A stretch of DNA of 64,000 nucleotides. Source: Planctomycetota bacterium. GTDB lineage: Bacteria; Planctomycetota; UBA1135; GCA-002686595. Location: NCBI GenBank assembly GCA_016709875.1, contig JADJLZ010000005.1, positions 124,001 through 188,000 of the forward strand, given 5' to 3'. Below, piece by piece: positions 1 through 9,294 of this stretch; position 1 is the first letter of the stretch; every line of letters starts with the position of its first letter. The translations under genes were made by a program, and so were the position numbers. The notes below the pieces were generated by a model that saw nothing but the letters and a program-made list of their open reading frames with translations, ran no database searches and was not told where the DNA came from.

Positions 1-155
1 TTGCCCGCGTCGACCAGCACGGGCGTGCAGATGCGCTGTTGCAGCATCTGCGTCGCCGCCTGGCGCACGCGCGGATCCTGCGCTTCGGGGAGCACGATGC
101 GCCGCTCGAGGCGGCGCGCCTTCTCGTGGAGCTCGAGGACGAGGTTCATGCTCAT
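1..155 (-). CDS. pta: Phosphate acetyltransferase, N-terminal fragment (runs off the left edge)
   Basis: Only the first 51 codons are present. They read a short leader and then the motif RRIVLPEAQDPRVRQAA, followed by a segment ending in TPVLVDAG. This matches the N-terminus of phosphate acetyl/butyryltransferases, which interconvert acetyl-CoA and acetyl phosphate in the cytoplasm. Two in-frame ATGs (155 and 149) are possible starts; the upstream one lies 7 nt after the stop of the AtuA-like small gene, so the two are probably co-transcribed. No clear Shine-Dalgarno is visible. With the catalytic domain outside the window, a butyryl-specific or non-catalytic relative cannot be excluded. Confidence 0.65.
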   Translation of the reverse strand, partial: MSMNLVLELHEKARRLERRIVLPEAQDPRVRQAATQMLQQRICTPVLVDAG

Positions 156-162
156 CGGCGGT

Positions 163-510
163 TCAAGGCGCGGGGGTCGCGTCGAGGACTTCCTGCGGCA
201 CCTCGAGCACCAGGCGCAAGAGCGCCAGCCCGTGCGTCTTGCCCTGCGCGTCGGTCTTGAGCGAGGCCGAGCCGCCGCCGCCGAGGCTGTCGTGCAGGAG
301 GAAGTTGAGCAGGCGCATGTTCTCGGCCTCGTAGCGCTTCACCGGGCCGCGGTTGATCGCGCGCATGTGCTGGCGCACGCGCTCGCCGGTGAGCTCGCGC
401 TTCAGGAAACGGTAGGCGACTTCGCTGCGCGCCATCACGCCGACGTTCGAGCCTTCGCCCTTGTCGCCGGAGCGGGCCATCGCGATGCGCGAGAGGGGGG
501 CGAGGGGCAT
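163..510 (-). CDS. AtuA-like ferredoxin-fold small subunit
   Basis: A 115-residue protein beginning MPLAPLSRIAMARSGDKG and containing GSNVGVMAR. This resembles the C-terminal AtuA-like domain that, in many homologues, is fused to or encoded directly after the large AtuA (DUF1446) domain. The ATG shares its A with the TGA stop of the upstream large gene (TGATG), typical of translational coupling. AtuA proteins are known from acyclic terpene (citronellol/geraniol) utilisation loci, but many homologues lie in other acyl-CoA contexts and the exact reaction is not established. Because the large partner is frameshifted here, this protein may be made without a full-length partner. Confidence 0.75.
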   Translation of the reverse strand: MPLAPLSRIAMARSGDKGEGSNVGVMARSEVAYRFLKRELTGERVRQHMRAINRGPVKRYEAENMRLLNFLLHDSLGGGGSASLKTDAQGKTHGLALLRLVLEVPQEVLDATPAP

Positions 511-1893
511 CAGGAACCTCCTGCGGTGACGACAGTGACCTTGTGCGCGATGCGCGGCTTCGCGACCAGCGCGGGCCAGAAGCCGATGATCTCGGTCGCG
601 TGCGGGCGTCCGCCGGCGAAGCCCGTGACGCCGGGCGGGCCGCTCGTCACGAGCGGCACGAGCTCGTATCCGAAGCGCTCGATCTTCGCCTTGTCGTGGC
701 CCTTCACGCCCAGGCGCATCACGATCTCGGAGGGATCGTGGCGCTCGGCGCTCTCGATCCCGGCGTGGCACACGTTGGCGCCGACGAATTCCACCAGGCG
801 CTCGCTCTCGCTGAATTTGCAGCCGTCCATCTCGAGGCGCTTCCAGACGATCTCGGCGCACAGCTTGGCCTTCGCGAGCGCGTCGGGACCGCTGATCGTG
901 AGCTGTCCGAGCGCCTTCCAGCCGTCCTCGTAGCTGATCGAGACCTTGAAGGTCGGCGTCGGCGCGGCACCCTTCACGCCGCGCACGCGCACGCGGTCCT
1001 TGCCGTCCTGCTCGAGCGTGAAGCTGGTGAAGTCGGCGCTGCAGTCCGGGCCCGAGGTAGGCCTTGGGATCGCCCATCTCGTAGGCCAGCTGGTGCGTGA
1101 CGGTCGAAAGATCGATCACGCCACCGGTGCCGGCGTGCTTGGTGATCACGAAAGTGCCGTCACGGCGCGCCTCGACGATCGGATAGCCGATGCGCGCCAT
1201 GTCGGGCACGCGCTGCCAGTCGCTGAAGTTGCCGCCGGTGCACTGCGCGCCGCACTCGACGATGTGCCCCGCGACGGTGCCCGAGGCGAGCAGGTCGTAG
1301 TCGGTCTTCTTCCAGCCGAACTCGTGGATCATCGGCCCGAGCACGAGGCCCGGATCGGTGCCGCGGCCCGTGATCACGATCTGCGCGCCCTGGGCGAGCG
1401 CCTCGGCGATCGGGAAGGCGCTCATGTACACGTTCGCGCTCGTGACGCCGGCGCGCACCGTGCTGAGCGGCGCGCCCGTGTCCATGTTGGCGAGCTTCTC
1501 GCCCGAGGCGATCAGCTCGTCCAGCTGGCCGAGGATGTCGTCGCCCTCGACGATGCCGACCTTGATGCCCTTCTGCCCGTGCTTGGCGAGCACCTCGAGC
1601 ACGGCCTTCATGCAGGCCTGCGGATTGACGCCGCCGGCGTTGGCGACGACGCGGATGTCCTTCGCGACGAGCTCGGGGAGCACGCGGTCGATCATCTTGA
1701 CGAAGTCGGTCGCGTAGCCCGCGTCGGGCTTGCGCGCGCGCTGCTTCTGCATGATCGACATCGTCACCTCGGCCAGGTAGTCGAGCGTGAGGTAGTCGAG
1801 CGGCCCCTCGCGCACGAGGCGGATCGGGCCGAGGAGCGAGTCGCCCCAGAATCCCTGGCCGTTGGCGATGAGGATCGGTTCACGGTTCTTCAT
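510..1893 (-). pseudogene. AtuA family (DUF1446) large protein, interrupted by a one-base frameshift
   Basis: The protein starts at ATG 1893 (MKNREPILIANGQGFWGD) and reads as an AtuA-family protein for about 280 codons, to DPKAYLGP. There the frame is lost. The family sequence resumes one frame over, from the continuation PDCSADFTSFTLEQDG to the TGA at 510, for about 180 codons. The join lies in a GGGCCC run at about 1046-1053, where removing one base restores a single reading frame of about 460 residues. No other lesion is visible and both halves keep ordinary codon use. This is therefore either a recent mutation or a sequencing or assembly error in a homopolymer-like tract. It is followed by the coupled small partner. 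Confidence 0.8.
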
Positions 1894-1904
1894 GCAGGCG
1901 GGAG

Positions 1905-1910
1905 AGGATA
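1905..1910 (-). promoter_or_regulatory. -10-like box before the AtuA-family gene
   Basis: On the minus strand this reads TATCCT, fitting the TANNNT pattern, and ends 11 nt before ATG 1893. There is no Shine-Dalgarno between it and the start. It belongs to the recurrent short-spaced boxes described in the findings. Confidence 0.35.
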
Positions 1911-2197
1911 ACGAGCGGGGGGGCGCGGAGCATCGGGCTGATCCGCGCAGACCCTCGCGCGGCAGGCCCACGAAGCCCCGCGTGCGCGCCGTCCACGCGC
2001 GTGGAGGCCCTCCATGGAGCTCTGCATCGCCCGGCTCGCCCTGTGCGTCGCCTGCGCCGAGCCCGTGATCGATCCCTCGCCCGCGGGGGGCTCCGTGCCC
2101 GGGCAAGTCGTGCTCGCCAGCGCGCGGATCGAATTCCGCGGGCCCTGGCACGGCGAGTATCGCGCGAAGCTCGAATCGGCGAGGGAGCGTGTGCCTG
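1911..2197. other. Intergenic stretch with no supported gene
   Basis: Between the AtuA-family gene and the hairpin at 2198. Open frames cross it on both strands, but they lack family signatures, signal peptides or plausible starts and look like the spurious frames common in high-G+C DNA. I see no repeat or RNA gene here. Confidence 0.5.
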
Positions 2198-2234
2198 CGC
2201 GTGAAAAAACCAGGCGGGCTGGTTTTTTCACGCG
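2198..2234. terminator. Bidirectional intrinsic terminator
   Basis: A perfect 16-bp stem (left arm 2198-2213, right arm 2219-2234) closes a 5-nt loop. Each arm contains a run of six A or six T, so either strand reads a GC-rich stem (CCAG/CTGG core) followed by T6. It sits at the 3' end of the minus-strand DUF309 operon; the DUF309 stop codon (2228-2230) lies inside the right arm. It should end that operon's transcript. Confidence 0.75.
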
Positions 2235-2488
2235 TACTGGCGCAGTTCGGCGAGCACGAGCGGGAAGCGGGCGGCCTCGAGCGCGGGCAGGCACTTGGCG
2301 GCGAGGCTGCGCGCACCGCGCTCGTTGCCGCGTTCGGCGTGCACGCAGGCGGCGGCGGCCTGCGCGAGCGCGCGCAGGAGTTCGCGCGTCTGGCCCGGCG
2401 CTTCGGCGCGCCACTCCTCCTCCCAGGCCTCGTGCGCCTCGAGGAAGCGGCGCTCGGCGAAGAGCCGACCGCCGCGCTCGCCGATCAC
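2228..2488 (-). CDS. DUF309 family protein
   Basis: An 86-residue cytoplasmic protein with the DUF309 signature: residues about 10-25 read FAERRFLEAHEAWEEEW, the conserved F-x-E-x-HE-x-WE-x-W core. The rest is helical. The GTG start at 2488 overlaps the TGA of the upstream peptidase gene by four bases (GTGA), which fixes the start and implies coupled translation. The function of DUF309 proteins is not established. The conserved His/Glu pair has led to suggestions of metal or ligand binding, but nothing here tests that. It ends inside an intrinsic terminator, so it is the last gene of its operon. Confidence 0.75.
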   Translation of the reverse strand: MIGERGGRLFAERRFLEAHEAWEEEWRAEAPGQTRELLRALAQAAAACVHAERGNERGARSLAAKCLPALEAARFPLVLAELRQYA

Positions 2489-5007
2489 GGATAGAGCTCC
2501 AGGAGCAGATCGCTGACGGATGCGGCGCCGTTCTTCACGAAGATGCCCGCGTAGCGCGGGATCGCGCCGTCGAGCGGGATGCTGCCAATGACCGTCGCGC
2601 GCTCGCCGACCTTGAGCTCGACCTTGCCGTCGGCGTAGACGTGCGCTGCGAGCTCGGGCGACTCGCCGGGCTCGACCGGCTTCTCCAGGCGCAGGAAGGC
2701 GATGCGCTTGGGGGTGGAGGGGCTGTTGCGCGTGATGCGCACGCTCCACAGGCCGGCCTGGCCCTTGTCGTCGATGCCGGCAAGGAACCAGTCGGCGCCC
2801 TCGCGCCCGGCGATCGTCAGACCGCAGGCCGAGCCGAGCTCGATCTTGCCCGTGCGCGCGAGCTTGCCGCGCACCTCGTACTCGCCGTGCGCCTCCAGGC
2901 TCGCGTTGATGTAGCCGAGCATGCGCGTCGTGACGAGATCGACGCTGCCCTGCGCGACCTGGAAGCGGTGCTGCGGGGTCGAGTCCTCGGCGCCCCAGTA
3001 GGTGTTCTTCCAGGCGCTCGCTTCGCCCGCGAGCTCGCGGATCGAGCCGAGCATGCGGCCTGCGGCGCGCGCCCGTTCGCGCAGTCTGACGGTGGCCTCG
3101 GCGAGCTCCTTGTCGTCCTTCAGCACACCCGATGCGAGCGCGGCGAAGGTGTAGGCGCGCAGCACGAGCGGCGGCTCGGCCTTCTCGTAGTCACCGAGCA
3201 GCTTCTCCGCGCTGCGACCGAGTTCGAGCGTGCGCGAGCGCGCCGTGCGCAGCGCGGCGTTCTTCGCGTCGAGCTGCTTGAGGCGCTTCTCGAGTTCGGC
3301 GTAGCGCGCCAGGTCGAGCTTCACGCGCGAGGCGTCGGCGAGGTCGAGCACGCGCTGGTAGAGCGGCGCGGCGGCGGAGGGGCGGCCGAGGCGTTCGAGG
3401 ATCTCGGCCTGCTGCACGAGCAGGTCGCCGTCGGGCTTGTCCCTGTCGATCGCCGTGCAGACGTACTCGGCGTGCGAGAGCGCGCGCGCGAGCAGGTCCT
3501 TCTCGGGCACGCGCGCTTTCTTGCCCTCCTTCGCGGAGAGCTCCGCGGCCGCGAGCTCGGCGCGCATGCGCTCCAGGCGCAGCGTGCGCGCGCGCGAATC
3601 GGTCCCGTTCTGCGTGGCGACCTCCTCGCGGATCCAGCGCGACCAGTCGCGGTCGAAGTCCTCGAAGCTCTTCCAGCCGAGCGGGCTGTCCTTGCCCAGG
3701 AAGACCTGCTCGAAGACCTTCAGCGGCTCGCCGCCGTGCTTGATCACCTCGCCGCGGTAGCGCGCGTAGAACGGGCGGAAGACGTAGTCGAGTGTCTGCG
3801 GGTCCTCGTACTGCTGCAGGAAGTACACGAGGCCCCAGCCAAAGGAGTAGTACTCGGCCGGGTACGAGGCGGGCGCGTCGTAGGAGATCACGTCGCGCGC
3901 GCTCGGCTTGCCCTGCGCGAGCTGCTGCACGAGCGAACCCAGGCGCATGCGCGCGGCCTCGGGCCAGAGCACGCGGTGGTCCGCCATCGCGACCGTGCCC
4001 TCGAAGAAGCTCGCCGTGCCCTCGTTGATCCAGGCCGGGACGAAGCCACCCTGCGCGAGCAGCGTCATGAATTGGTGGCTGGCCTCGTGGAAGAGCGTCT
4101 CGAGCATCCAGTCGAGCGAGCCGGGCCCGCCCGTGCCGGTCGAGTTGGTGCGCGAATCGTAGCAGTGCACCGTGTTCTCGCCCGGTGACCACCAGCCCTC
4201 GGGCGGAGGGCCGCCGCTCCAGCTCTTGAGCATGTCGGCGCGGTCGGGGTGGATGCGGATCGTGGCCTTCGCGCCGCGCGCCTTCTTCTCGTTGCCGTCG
4301 AAGTAGACCTCGACGTAGAAGGCGTGCAGGTCGTCCATCAGGTCGGCGACGCGCTGCGCGGCTTCCTGCTCGAGGTTCGCGGAGATCTTGTAGTACTTGC
4401 TCTCGAACTCGATCAGCGGACGGCCTGCGCTCGGCTGCGCGTCGGCTGCACTGCCGATCTCCAGGCGTTCGAAGGCCGCGCGCGCCTTGGCGAGCAGCTC
4501 GGAGACGCGCGCGGCGGTCTTGCCGGTCGAGACCGGCGGAAGGCGCTCGAGCAGGTCGATCGCGCGCTGGTTGTGGCCCTGTTCGAGCAGCTCGGCCGCG
4601 CAGTCGACGAGCGTGGTGGAGAGCTTGGCGAGGAAGGTGTCGCGGCGCGCGGCGAGCACGTCCGTGCGCCGTACGCCGGAGATGCACTGCTTCGACGCCG
4701 AGTCCTGTCCCGCACCCGCGTACAGCTCCGCGGCCTGCTCGTACCAGTGCGCGGCCTCGTCGGGGCGCTCGAGGTTCGCGAGCGTGCGCGCGTAGAGCTC
4801 CGCGGTTGCCCCGTCGCACGCGCCGCGTCGGAGATCGTCTGCGAGCAGGCGCGCGGCTCCCTCGTAGTCGCGGGCTGCGAGCTTCTCCTGCGCGGCGCGC
4901 GCATGGTCGGAGCCCGGCTTGTCGCCGCCGGTACTCGGCGCGGGGGCCGCGCCCGGAAGGAGCGCGACCCCCGCGAGGATCAGCAGGGCCGGCGCGAGAG
5001 GGTTCAC
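2485..5007 (-). CDS. Secreted zinc peptidase-like protein (HExxH) with TPR-like N-terminal region
   Basis: An 840-residue protein with an N-terminal signal sequence (MNPLAPALLILAGVALLPG, from a GTG start). An alanine-rich helical region (about 25-180) resembles TPR repeats. A gluzincin-type segment follows, with HEASHQ at about residue 306 and a downstream WINEGTASFFEG, where the Glu is a candidate third zinc ligand. The C-terminal third is coiled or helical and ends in a beta-rich domain. The layout resembles DUF1570/peptidase MA-like proteins of planctomycetes. Its GTG overlaps the upstream stop by four bases. It is presumably periplasmic or exported. The substrate is unknown. Confidence 0.75.
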   Translation of the reverse strand: MNPLAPALLILAGVALLPGAAPAPSTGGDKPGSDHARAAQEKLAARDYEGAARLLADDLRRGACDGATAELYARTLANLERPDEAAHWYEQAAELYAGAGQDSASKQCISGVRRTDVLAARRDTFLAKLSTTLVDCAAELLEQGHNQRAIDLLERLPPVSTGKTAARVSELLAKARAAFERLEIGSAADAQPSAGRPLIEFESKYYKISANLEQEAAQRVADLMDDLHAFYVEVYFDGNEKKARGAKATIRIHPDRADMLKSWSGGPPPEGWWSPGENTVHCYDSRTNSTGTGGPGSLDWMLETLFHEASHQFMTLLAQGGFVPAWINEGTASFFEGTVAMADHRVLWPEAARMRLGSLVQQLAQGKPSARDVISYDAPASYPAEYYSFGWGLVYFLQQYEDPQTLDYVFRPFYARYRGEVIKHGGEPLKVFEQVFLGKDSPLGWKSFEDFDRDWSRWIREEVATQNGTDSRARTLRLERMRAELAAAELSAKEGKKARVPEKDLLARALSHAEYVCTAIDRDKPDGDLLVQQAEILERLGRPSAAAPLYQRVLDLADASRVKLDLARYAELEKRLKQLDAKNAALRTARSRTLELGRSAEKLLGDYEKAEPPLVLRAYTFAALASGVLKDDKELAEATVRLRERARAAGRMLGSIRELAGEASAWKNTYWGAEDSTPQHRFQVAQGSVDLVTTRMLGYINASLEAHGEYEVRGKLARTGKIELGSACGLTIAGREGADWFLAGIDDKGQAGLWSVRITRNSPSTPKRIAFLRLEKPVEPGESPELAAHVYADGKVELKVGERATVIGSIPLDGAIPRYAGIFVKNGAASVSDLLLELYP

Positions 5008-6077
5008 TCGATCGTGTACTTGAGCGTGATCGTGCCCGAGAGCTCGAGGCCCTGCTCGATGTCCATGCTGCGGCCCTGGACTTCGAGACCCATCTGGATG
5101 TCCAGGCGCGCGCCCGAGGGGCCGGAGAACTCGAAGGAGTGCGCGTGGCCCGCTTCGAGGTCCCACAGCAGCTCGCCCTGGCCGCTGATCTCGAATTCCA
5201 CGTCGACGCTCTTGGTCTCCATGGTCATGCCTTCCTGCGCCGCCTTCTCCATCGCGCCCTTGACCGTGTCGGTCAGGTCCTTGGCGCCCTTCAGCTGCAG
5301 CTCGACCGCGATCACGCCGTAGTTGTGGCCGCCGACCTCGCGCATGCCCTTGAACGTGCCCTTGGCGGTGCCGTTCAGCGAGTCGCCGAGCCAGTCGGAG
5401 AGGCTGCTCATGCCAGACATGTCGCCCATGCCCATCGGCGATTCGGCGTCGGCGCTGTCCTCGGGCTTGAGCTTGAGCTCGCCGCCCGGGGCGATGACGC
5501 TCGCGAGCTTGGCGACGTCGATCTCCCACTCATCGCCTTCCTTGACCTCTTCCTTGGGCAGCAGGACGCGCAGGTCCATGTCCTCCTGCAGGCCCTTGAG
5601 CAGCTCGCTGCGCTCCTCGGCGGGATCGAAGGCGGTCTTGTACGCCTTGCTGTCCTCGTCCCAGGTGTAGACGACCGTCTTGCCCTCGAGCTCGCTCTTG
5701 CCCTTGCCGCTCTTGTTCTGGTCCTGCGACTGGCCGGCCATCTCGATCTTGGCGTTGACCGCCATGTCGCTGCCGAGCTCGTCGTACTTGCGGCGCAGCA
5801 CCTTCGGGGCGCCATCGCGCATCTTCACGTACTCGTCCTGCACGACGATTTTCTGCGACTGCGTCATCGTCATCTCGACCTCGGGCTTCATCGGGCTCTC
5901 CTGCCCGTTCATCTTCAGCGTGAGATCGTCGAGCGAGAACTCGCTCTTGTTGCTCAGCGTGCGCGTCAATTTCGTCCCCTCGGCCGGGGCGAAGTGCACT
6001 TTCGCCACTGGCGGGCGAACGGCCTGGAGCGCGGGGAGGACGAGAAGCAGGGACGCGAGGAGCAGGGTCTTCTTCAT
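5004..6077 (-). CDS. Secreted protein of unknown function, paralogue of the gene at 57226
   Basis: A 357-residue protein with a clear signal peptide (MKKTLLLASLLLVLPALQA), then a beta-rich, Lys/Glu-rich body with no family I can name. It shares an architecture with the protein at 57226-58233. Both have a Leu-rich signal, a SELEGKTVVxT segment, a following LLxGLxEDMDxRxLLP block, a G-(T/K)-x-K-G-(M/T)-R-(E/D)-V-x-G-H motif and a G-E-L-L-W-(D/N)-L-E-A-G-H motif near the C-terminus. The last two suggest a repeated lipid- or ligand-binding fold, but that is speculation. It is the first gene of the operon with the HExxH peptidase and the DUF309 gene, with GTGA overlap at its stop. Confidence 0.7.
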   Translation of the reverse strand: MKKTLLLASLLLVLPALQAVRPPVAKVHFAPAEGTKLTRTLSNKSEFSLDDLTLKMNGQESPMKPEVEMTMTQSQKIVVQDEYVKMRDGAPKVLRRKYDELGSDMAVNAKIEMAGQSQDQNKSGKGKSELEGKTVVYTWDEDSKAYKTAFDPAEERSELLKGLQEDMDLRVLLPKEEVKEGDEWEIDVAKLASVIAPGGELKLKPEDSADAESPMGMGDMSGMSSLSDWLGDSLNGTAKGTFKGMREVGGHNYGVIAVELQLKGAKDLTDTVKGAMEKAAQEGMTMETKSVDVEFEISGQGELLWDLEAGHAHSFEFSGPSGARLDIQMGLEVQGRSMDIEQGLELSGTITLKYTIE

Positions 6078-6218
6078 GGTGGAGTTTGCAGGTCGGCGCC
6101 GGAAGCGTACCCGAACGCCTTCGAGGGGGGCGTGAAAACGCGGCCAGTATAGGTCGCGAGCGTGCGTCCCCCTCAGTCCTTCACAGGATCCATACCGACC
6201 GCGGGTGCCGGCACTCGC

Positions 6219-9200
6219 CTAGGGGCAGAACACCACGTTCAGGCCGTTGCTCGCGTTGAAATTCGCCCCGCCAGCCGCGGGGTCGCGGTACCACAAGGCG
6301 AAGTTCCAGACCTCGCCCGCGTGGATCTGGCCGGACAGCGGCAGGCTGTTGTAGTCCAGCGGGTAGACCATGTCGCCGAGATCGTTCGACTGGACCAGGG
6401 GCAGTCGCGTCAGCGGCGTGCCGACGCAGCGGAAGCCATTGCCGAAGGGGACTTGTGCCTGGCTTTGGCCGTAGAAGAAGAGCCCCGCCTTGTGCGGCGG
6501 CGCGTTCACCGCGACCAGCGTGAAGTCGTTCAACGAGATGTTGCGCGAGCCCGACCAGGACATCGTCGCGCCCGCGGGGTCGAAGGAGTTCGGAGCCGCC
6601 ACGCAGTAGCTCGTCGGCGTGGGGCAGGGCTGGACCGCGCGTTCGACCCAGACGAGCGCGACGTTGTCCACGTTCCAGCCGCCCAGCGAGGTCGAGGCAT
6701 TCGACTGCAAGCCGAACTCGATCTGCACGGAGGGATTCCCGTCGGCGAGTGCCGAGATGTCGAGCTCCTGCGCCGACCAGCCGGTCTCGGTCAGGTTGGT
6801 CGTCGGGTTGATCCACACCTGCGCCCCGTTGACGCGCACGCGCGCCTGGTCCGAAGCCGAGCCCTGCACCGAGAGCCAGCGCTTGAAGCGCAACTTGACA
6901 CCGGCGCCCGTCGTGCAATCGACCACCGGGGAGCGCAGCCAGATGTTGCAGTTGTTGTTGTAGGCGCCGTTCGAGTTGCCCGTGCCCAAGTCCGTGCCCC
7001 AGCAGCGGCTCGAGAAGTAGCCGGCGGTGGGATCGGCCCAGGCGATTCCGCTCGAGGTGCCGGACTTCGAGTTCGCGGGACCGTGCTGCCAGTCGTCGGT
7101 GCCGCTCGTCGCGCCGTGCGTCCAGCCTTGGTCTTGCGTGGCCTCGAAGCTCTGCGCCAGGAGCACGTGCACGTCGCCGACGTCGAAATCGAGGAAATCC
7201 TGGCCCGCGTTCGGCGGCCAGACCGCGTTCTGGCCGGCGTTGTCCGTCGCCTGCACGTAGTACTCGATGTGCGCGGGACCGATTTCGCCGGGGAGGTCCG
7301 CAGTCCAGGTCGGGCCACCTGCGGGGCTCATCGGGACGCTCTGCAGCGCGCCGCCGTTCACGCGGTACCAGACGTTGGCCGAGGCGACCGGCGGGTTCGC
7401 GTTGGCGCTGATCTTCGCGCTGACGGTGTAGGGACCGGCCTCGAAGGGCGTGTCCGTGAGGTCGGTCACGTCCACCAGCGCGAGGTTCGGGATCGCGTAG
7501 CCGGGGAAGCCCTGGTCGCGGAAGCCGCCGTCGATCTGCGCGTGGTGCGGCGTGCCGTTGCCCAGGTTCGCGTCGTCGTCGTCGAGCGTGAGCCACTGCG
7601 TCTCGATCACGGAGCGGATCTGGCTCTGGTTGTAGCTCTCCATCCAGGTCAGGAAGATCGTGTTCGCGATCCCGTCGCCGACCGCGTTGCCATAGGCGAC
7701 GTTCAAGCGGTTGCGGATCTTCCAGGCAGCACCCATCCAGGGTTCGCCGTCGGCGTGCACCTCGCCGTAGCACGCGGGATTGCCGTCGCCACAGAACTGG
7801 CGCGTGTTGTTGCCGCTGCGCACGTACGAGCCCGGCCCGCTCCAGTCCTGCCCGTTCGTCGGCGTGTCCCAGACGTAGAGCGACCACACGTCTGCGTTGC
7901 CCTCGCCCATGCCGTCCGAGCCGTTGCCGGTGCCGTAGCGGTCGTTCATCCAGTGCCCGTGCTCGTGGCTTACGACTGTGGAGAACGAGGTGTTGACGCA
8001 ACCGCCTCCCGCCGCGAAGAAGTTGATGCCGATGCCGTCGTAGAAGGCGTTGCACGTGCTCGACTGGTTCACGTCCGCGCGCGCGACGAAATCGGCCAGC
8101 GAATCGGTGGGGTTCACGCTGCGCACCCAGTCGCGCAGCGCATCCACGGAGCGGAAGGCGTTCGCCTGCGAGGTGACCGTCGCGCTCGACGCGGGGTTCA
8201 TCAGCAGCGCATTCGCCTGGCCGGGTTGCAGCGTGGCCGTCAGCGAGTAGGGCGCCCCGCCGTTGTTCGTGAGCAGGTTGTAGGCGCCGATGTAGCTGAC
8301 CGTCACGTCGAGCGGCGTGTTGATGCCCGGGAAGACGAAGTTCCCGTTCGCATCGGTGGTGACCGTCCCCGCGGAGCTCGACACGCTCATGTACGCCATC
8401 GGCTGCGCGGTCTCGGGATTGGAGTTCTCGTCGGGCAGAAGGCCGGGCGAGGCCATCGAGTGCACGCTGCCGGTGACGTCGAAGAACTCGACGCTCGGCA
8501 CGCGGCGCAGCACTTCGCCCGTGCGCGCATCGACGTAGTGCCGGAAGCCGATCGGATCGGCGCCGGCGACGATCGACTGCAGGTCGATCGACCAGCACAA
8601 GCGCGGCTCGCGCCGTCCGGAGAGCTCGTGCTGCAGCACGACGAGCTCGGGCGCGAGCGCGCGCGTCGGCTCGCGGCCCGTCTGCGTGCGGAAGGAGTCG
8701 AGCGCACGCGCGGAAGCCGCCACGGGCTCGAGTTGCGGGGCGACGTCCAGGTTCGCCAGGCCTGGGAGCGCGCTCGACTGGATCGAGAGCAGCGTGCCCT
8801 GCTGGTCGAAGAGCACGTTCACCCAGCCGTCGACGACGCGCACGCCGCCAGCGCGCTGCTGGTACTTCACCACGGTCTTGTCCGTCGATCCGATCTGGCC
8901 CAGCGGGAGGAACTGCACGCGCGCGAGCGCGAGCGTCTCGAGGTCGACGCCGTGCAGCGGGCGCGCTTCGATCAGGCGCGCGCGTGCGAGCGCGGCGAAC
9001 TCCGCGTCGTTCGCCGGCCGTTCGGAACTCGCCAGCGCACCGCCGTAGAGCAACTGCGCGAAGTCCGTGCCCTCGGCGGGGACGAGCGACCAGCGCGCGC
9101 CGTGGCGCGCCTGCCAGGTGCTCATCGCCTGTGAGAGTTCAGGCGGACGAGCTTGCGCCTGCAGAGGAAGCGCGAGGGCGCAGGCGGCGGCGAGAGGAAG

Positions 9201-9227
9201 ACCGAGGGCGGAGAGCTGGAGTTGCAT
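6219..9227 (-). CDS. Secreted M36/fungalysin-like metallopeptidase
   Basis: 1002 residues from ATG 9227, chosen because it is followed directly by a signal peptide (MQLQLSALGLPLAAACALAL) ending in Ala-rich residues. An FTP-like propeptide region (about 60-240) carries GVRVVDGWVNVLFD. The zinc site HEHGH is at about residue 420, followed about 20 residues later by GMGEGNADVW, which supplies the third ligand as in M36 peptidases. Later parts hold a beta-sandwich with WxxG-rich strands, and the last about 110 residues (SLNDFTLVAVNAPP through a W-x-F-x-L-W-Y-R-D-P segment) form a C-terminal module seen again in the protein at 47356. It is probably autoprocessed and exported. Confidence 0.8.
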   Translation of the reverse strand: MQLQLSALGLPLAAACALALPLQAQARPPELSQAMSTWQARHGARWSLVPAEGTDFAQLLYGGALASSERPANDAEFAALARARLIEARPLHGVDLETLALARVQFLPLGQIGSTDKTVVKYQQRAGGVRVVDGWVNVLFDQQGTLLSIQSSALPGLANLDVAPQLEPVAASARALDSFRTQTGREPTRALAPELVVLQHELSGRREPRLCWSIDLQSIVAGADPIGFRHYVDARTGEVLRRVPSVEFFDVTGSVHSMASPGLLPDENSNPETAQPMAYMSVSSSAGTVTTDANGNFVFPGINTPLDVTVSYIGAYNLLTNNGGAPYSLTATLQPGQANALLMNPASSATVTSQANAFRSVDALRDWVRSVNPTDSLADFVARADVNQSSTCNAFYDGIGINFFAAGGGCVNTSFSTVVSHEHGHWMNDRYGTGNGSDGMGEGNADVWSLYVWDTPTNGQDWSGPGSYVRSGNNTRQFCGDGNPACYGEVHADGEPWMGAAWKIRNRLNVAYGNAVGDGIANTIFLTWMESYNQSQIRSVIETQWLTLDDDDANLGNGTPHHAQIDGGFRDQGFPGYAIPNLALVDVTDLTDTPFEAGPYTVSAKISANANPPVASANVWYRVNGGALQSVPMSPAGGPTWTADLPGEIGPAHIEYYVQATDNAGQNAVWPPNAGQDFLDFDVGDVHVLLAQSFEATQDQGWTHGATSGTDDWQHGPANSKSGTSSGIAWADPTAGYFSSRCWGTDLGTGNSNGAYNNNCNIWLRSPVVDCTTGAGVKLRFKRWLSVQGSASDQARVRVNGAQVWINPTTNLTETGWSAQELDISALADGNPSVQIEFGLQSNASTSLGGWNVDNVALVWVERAVQPCPTPTSYCVAAPNSFDPAGATMSWSGSRNISLNDFTLVAVNAPPHKAGLFFYGQSQAQVPFGNGFRCVGTPLTRLPLVQSNDLGDMVYPLDYNSLPLSGQIHAGEVWNFALWYRDPAAGGANFNASNGLNVVFCP

Positions 9228-9294
9228 GGGGGGGAGATGTGGACGCGCGCGGCCTGCCGGGGGTTCCCGAAGGCGGATGTGACGTGCTCGATTG

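Noticed and set aside
2014..4188. Plus-strand frame of 724 codons
   Set aside because: It covers a real minus-strand peptidase gene with HExxH; the plus frame is Arg/Ala-rich with no family motif. It is an antisense shadow in high-G+C DNA.
6162..9134. Plus-strand frame of 990 codons
   Set aside because: It lies opposite the M36-like peptidase gene and has no domain or signal; it is a compositional shadow.
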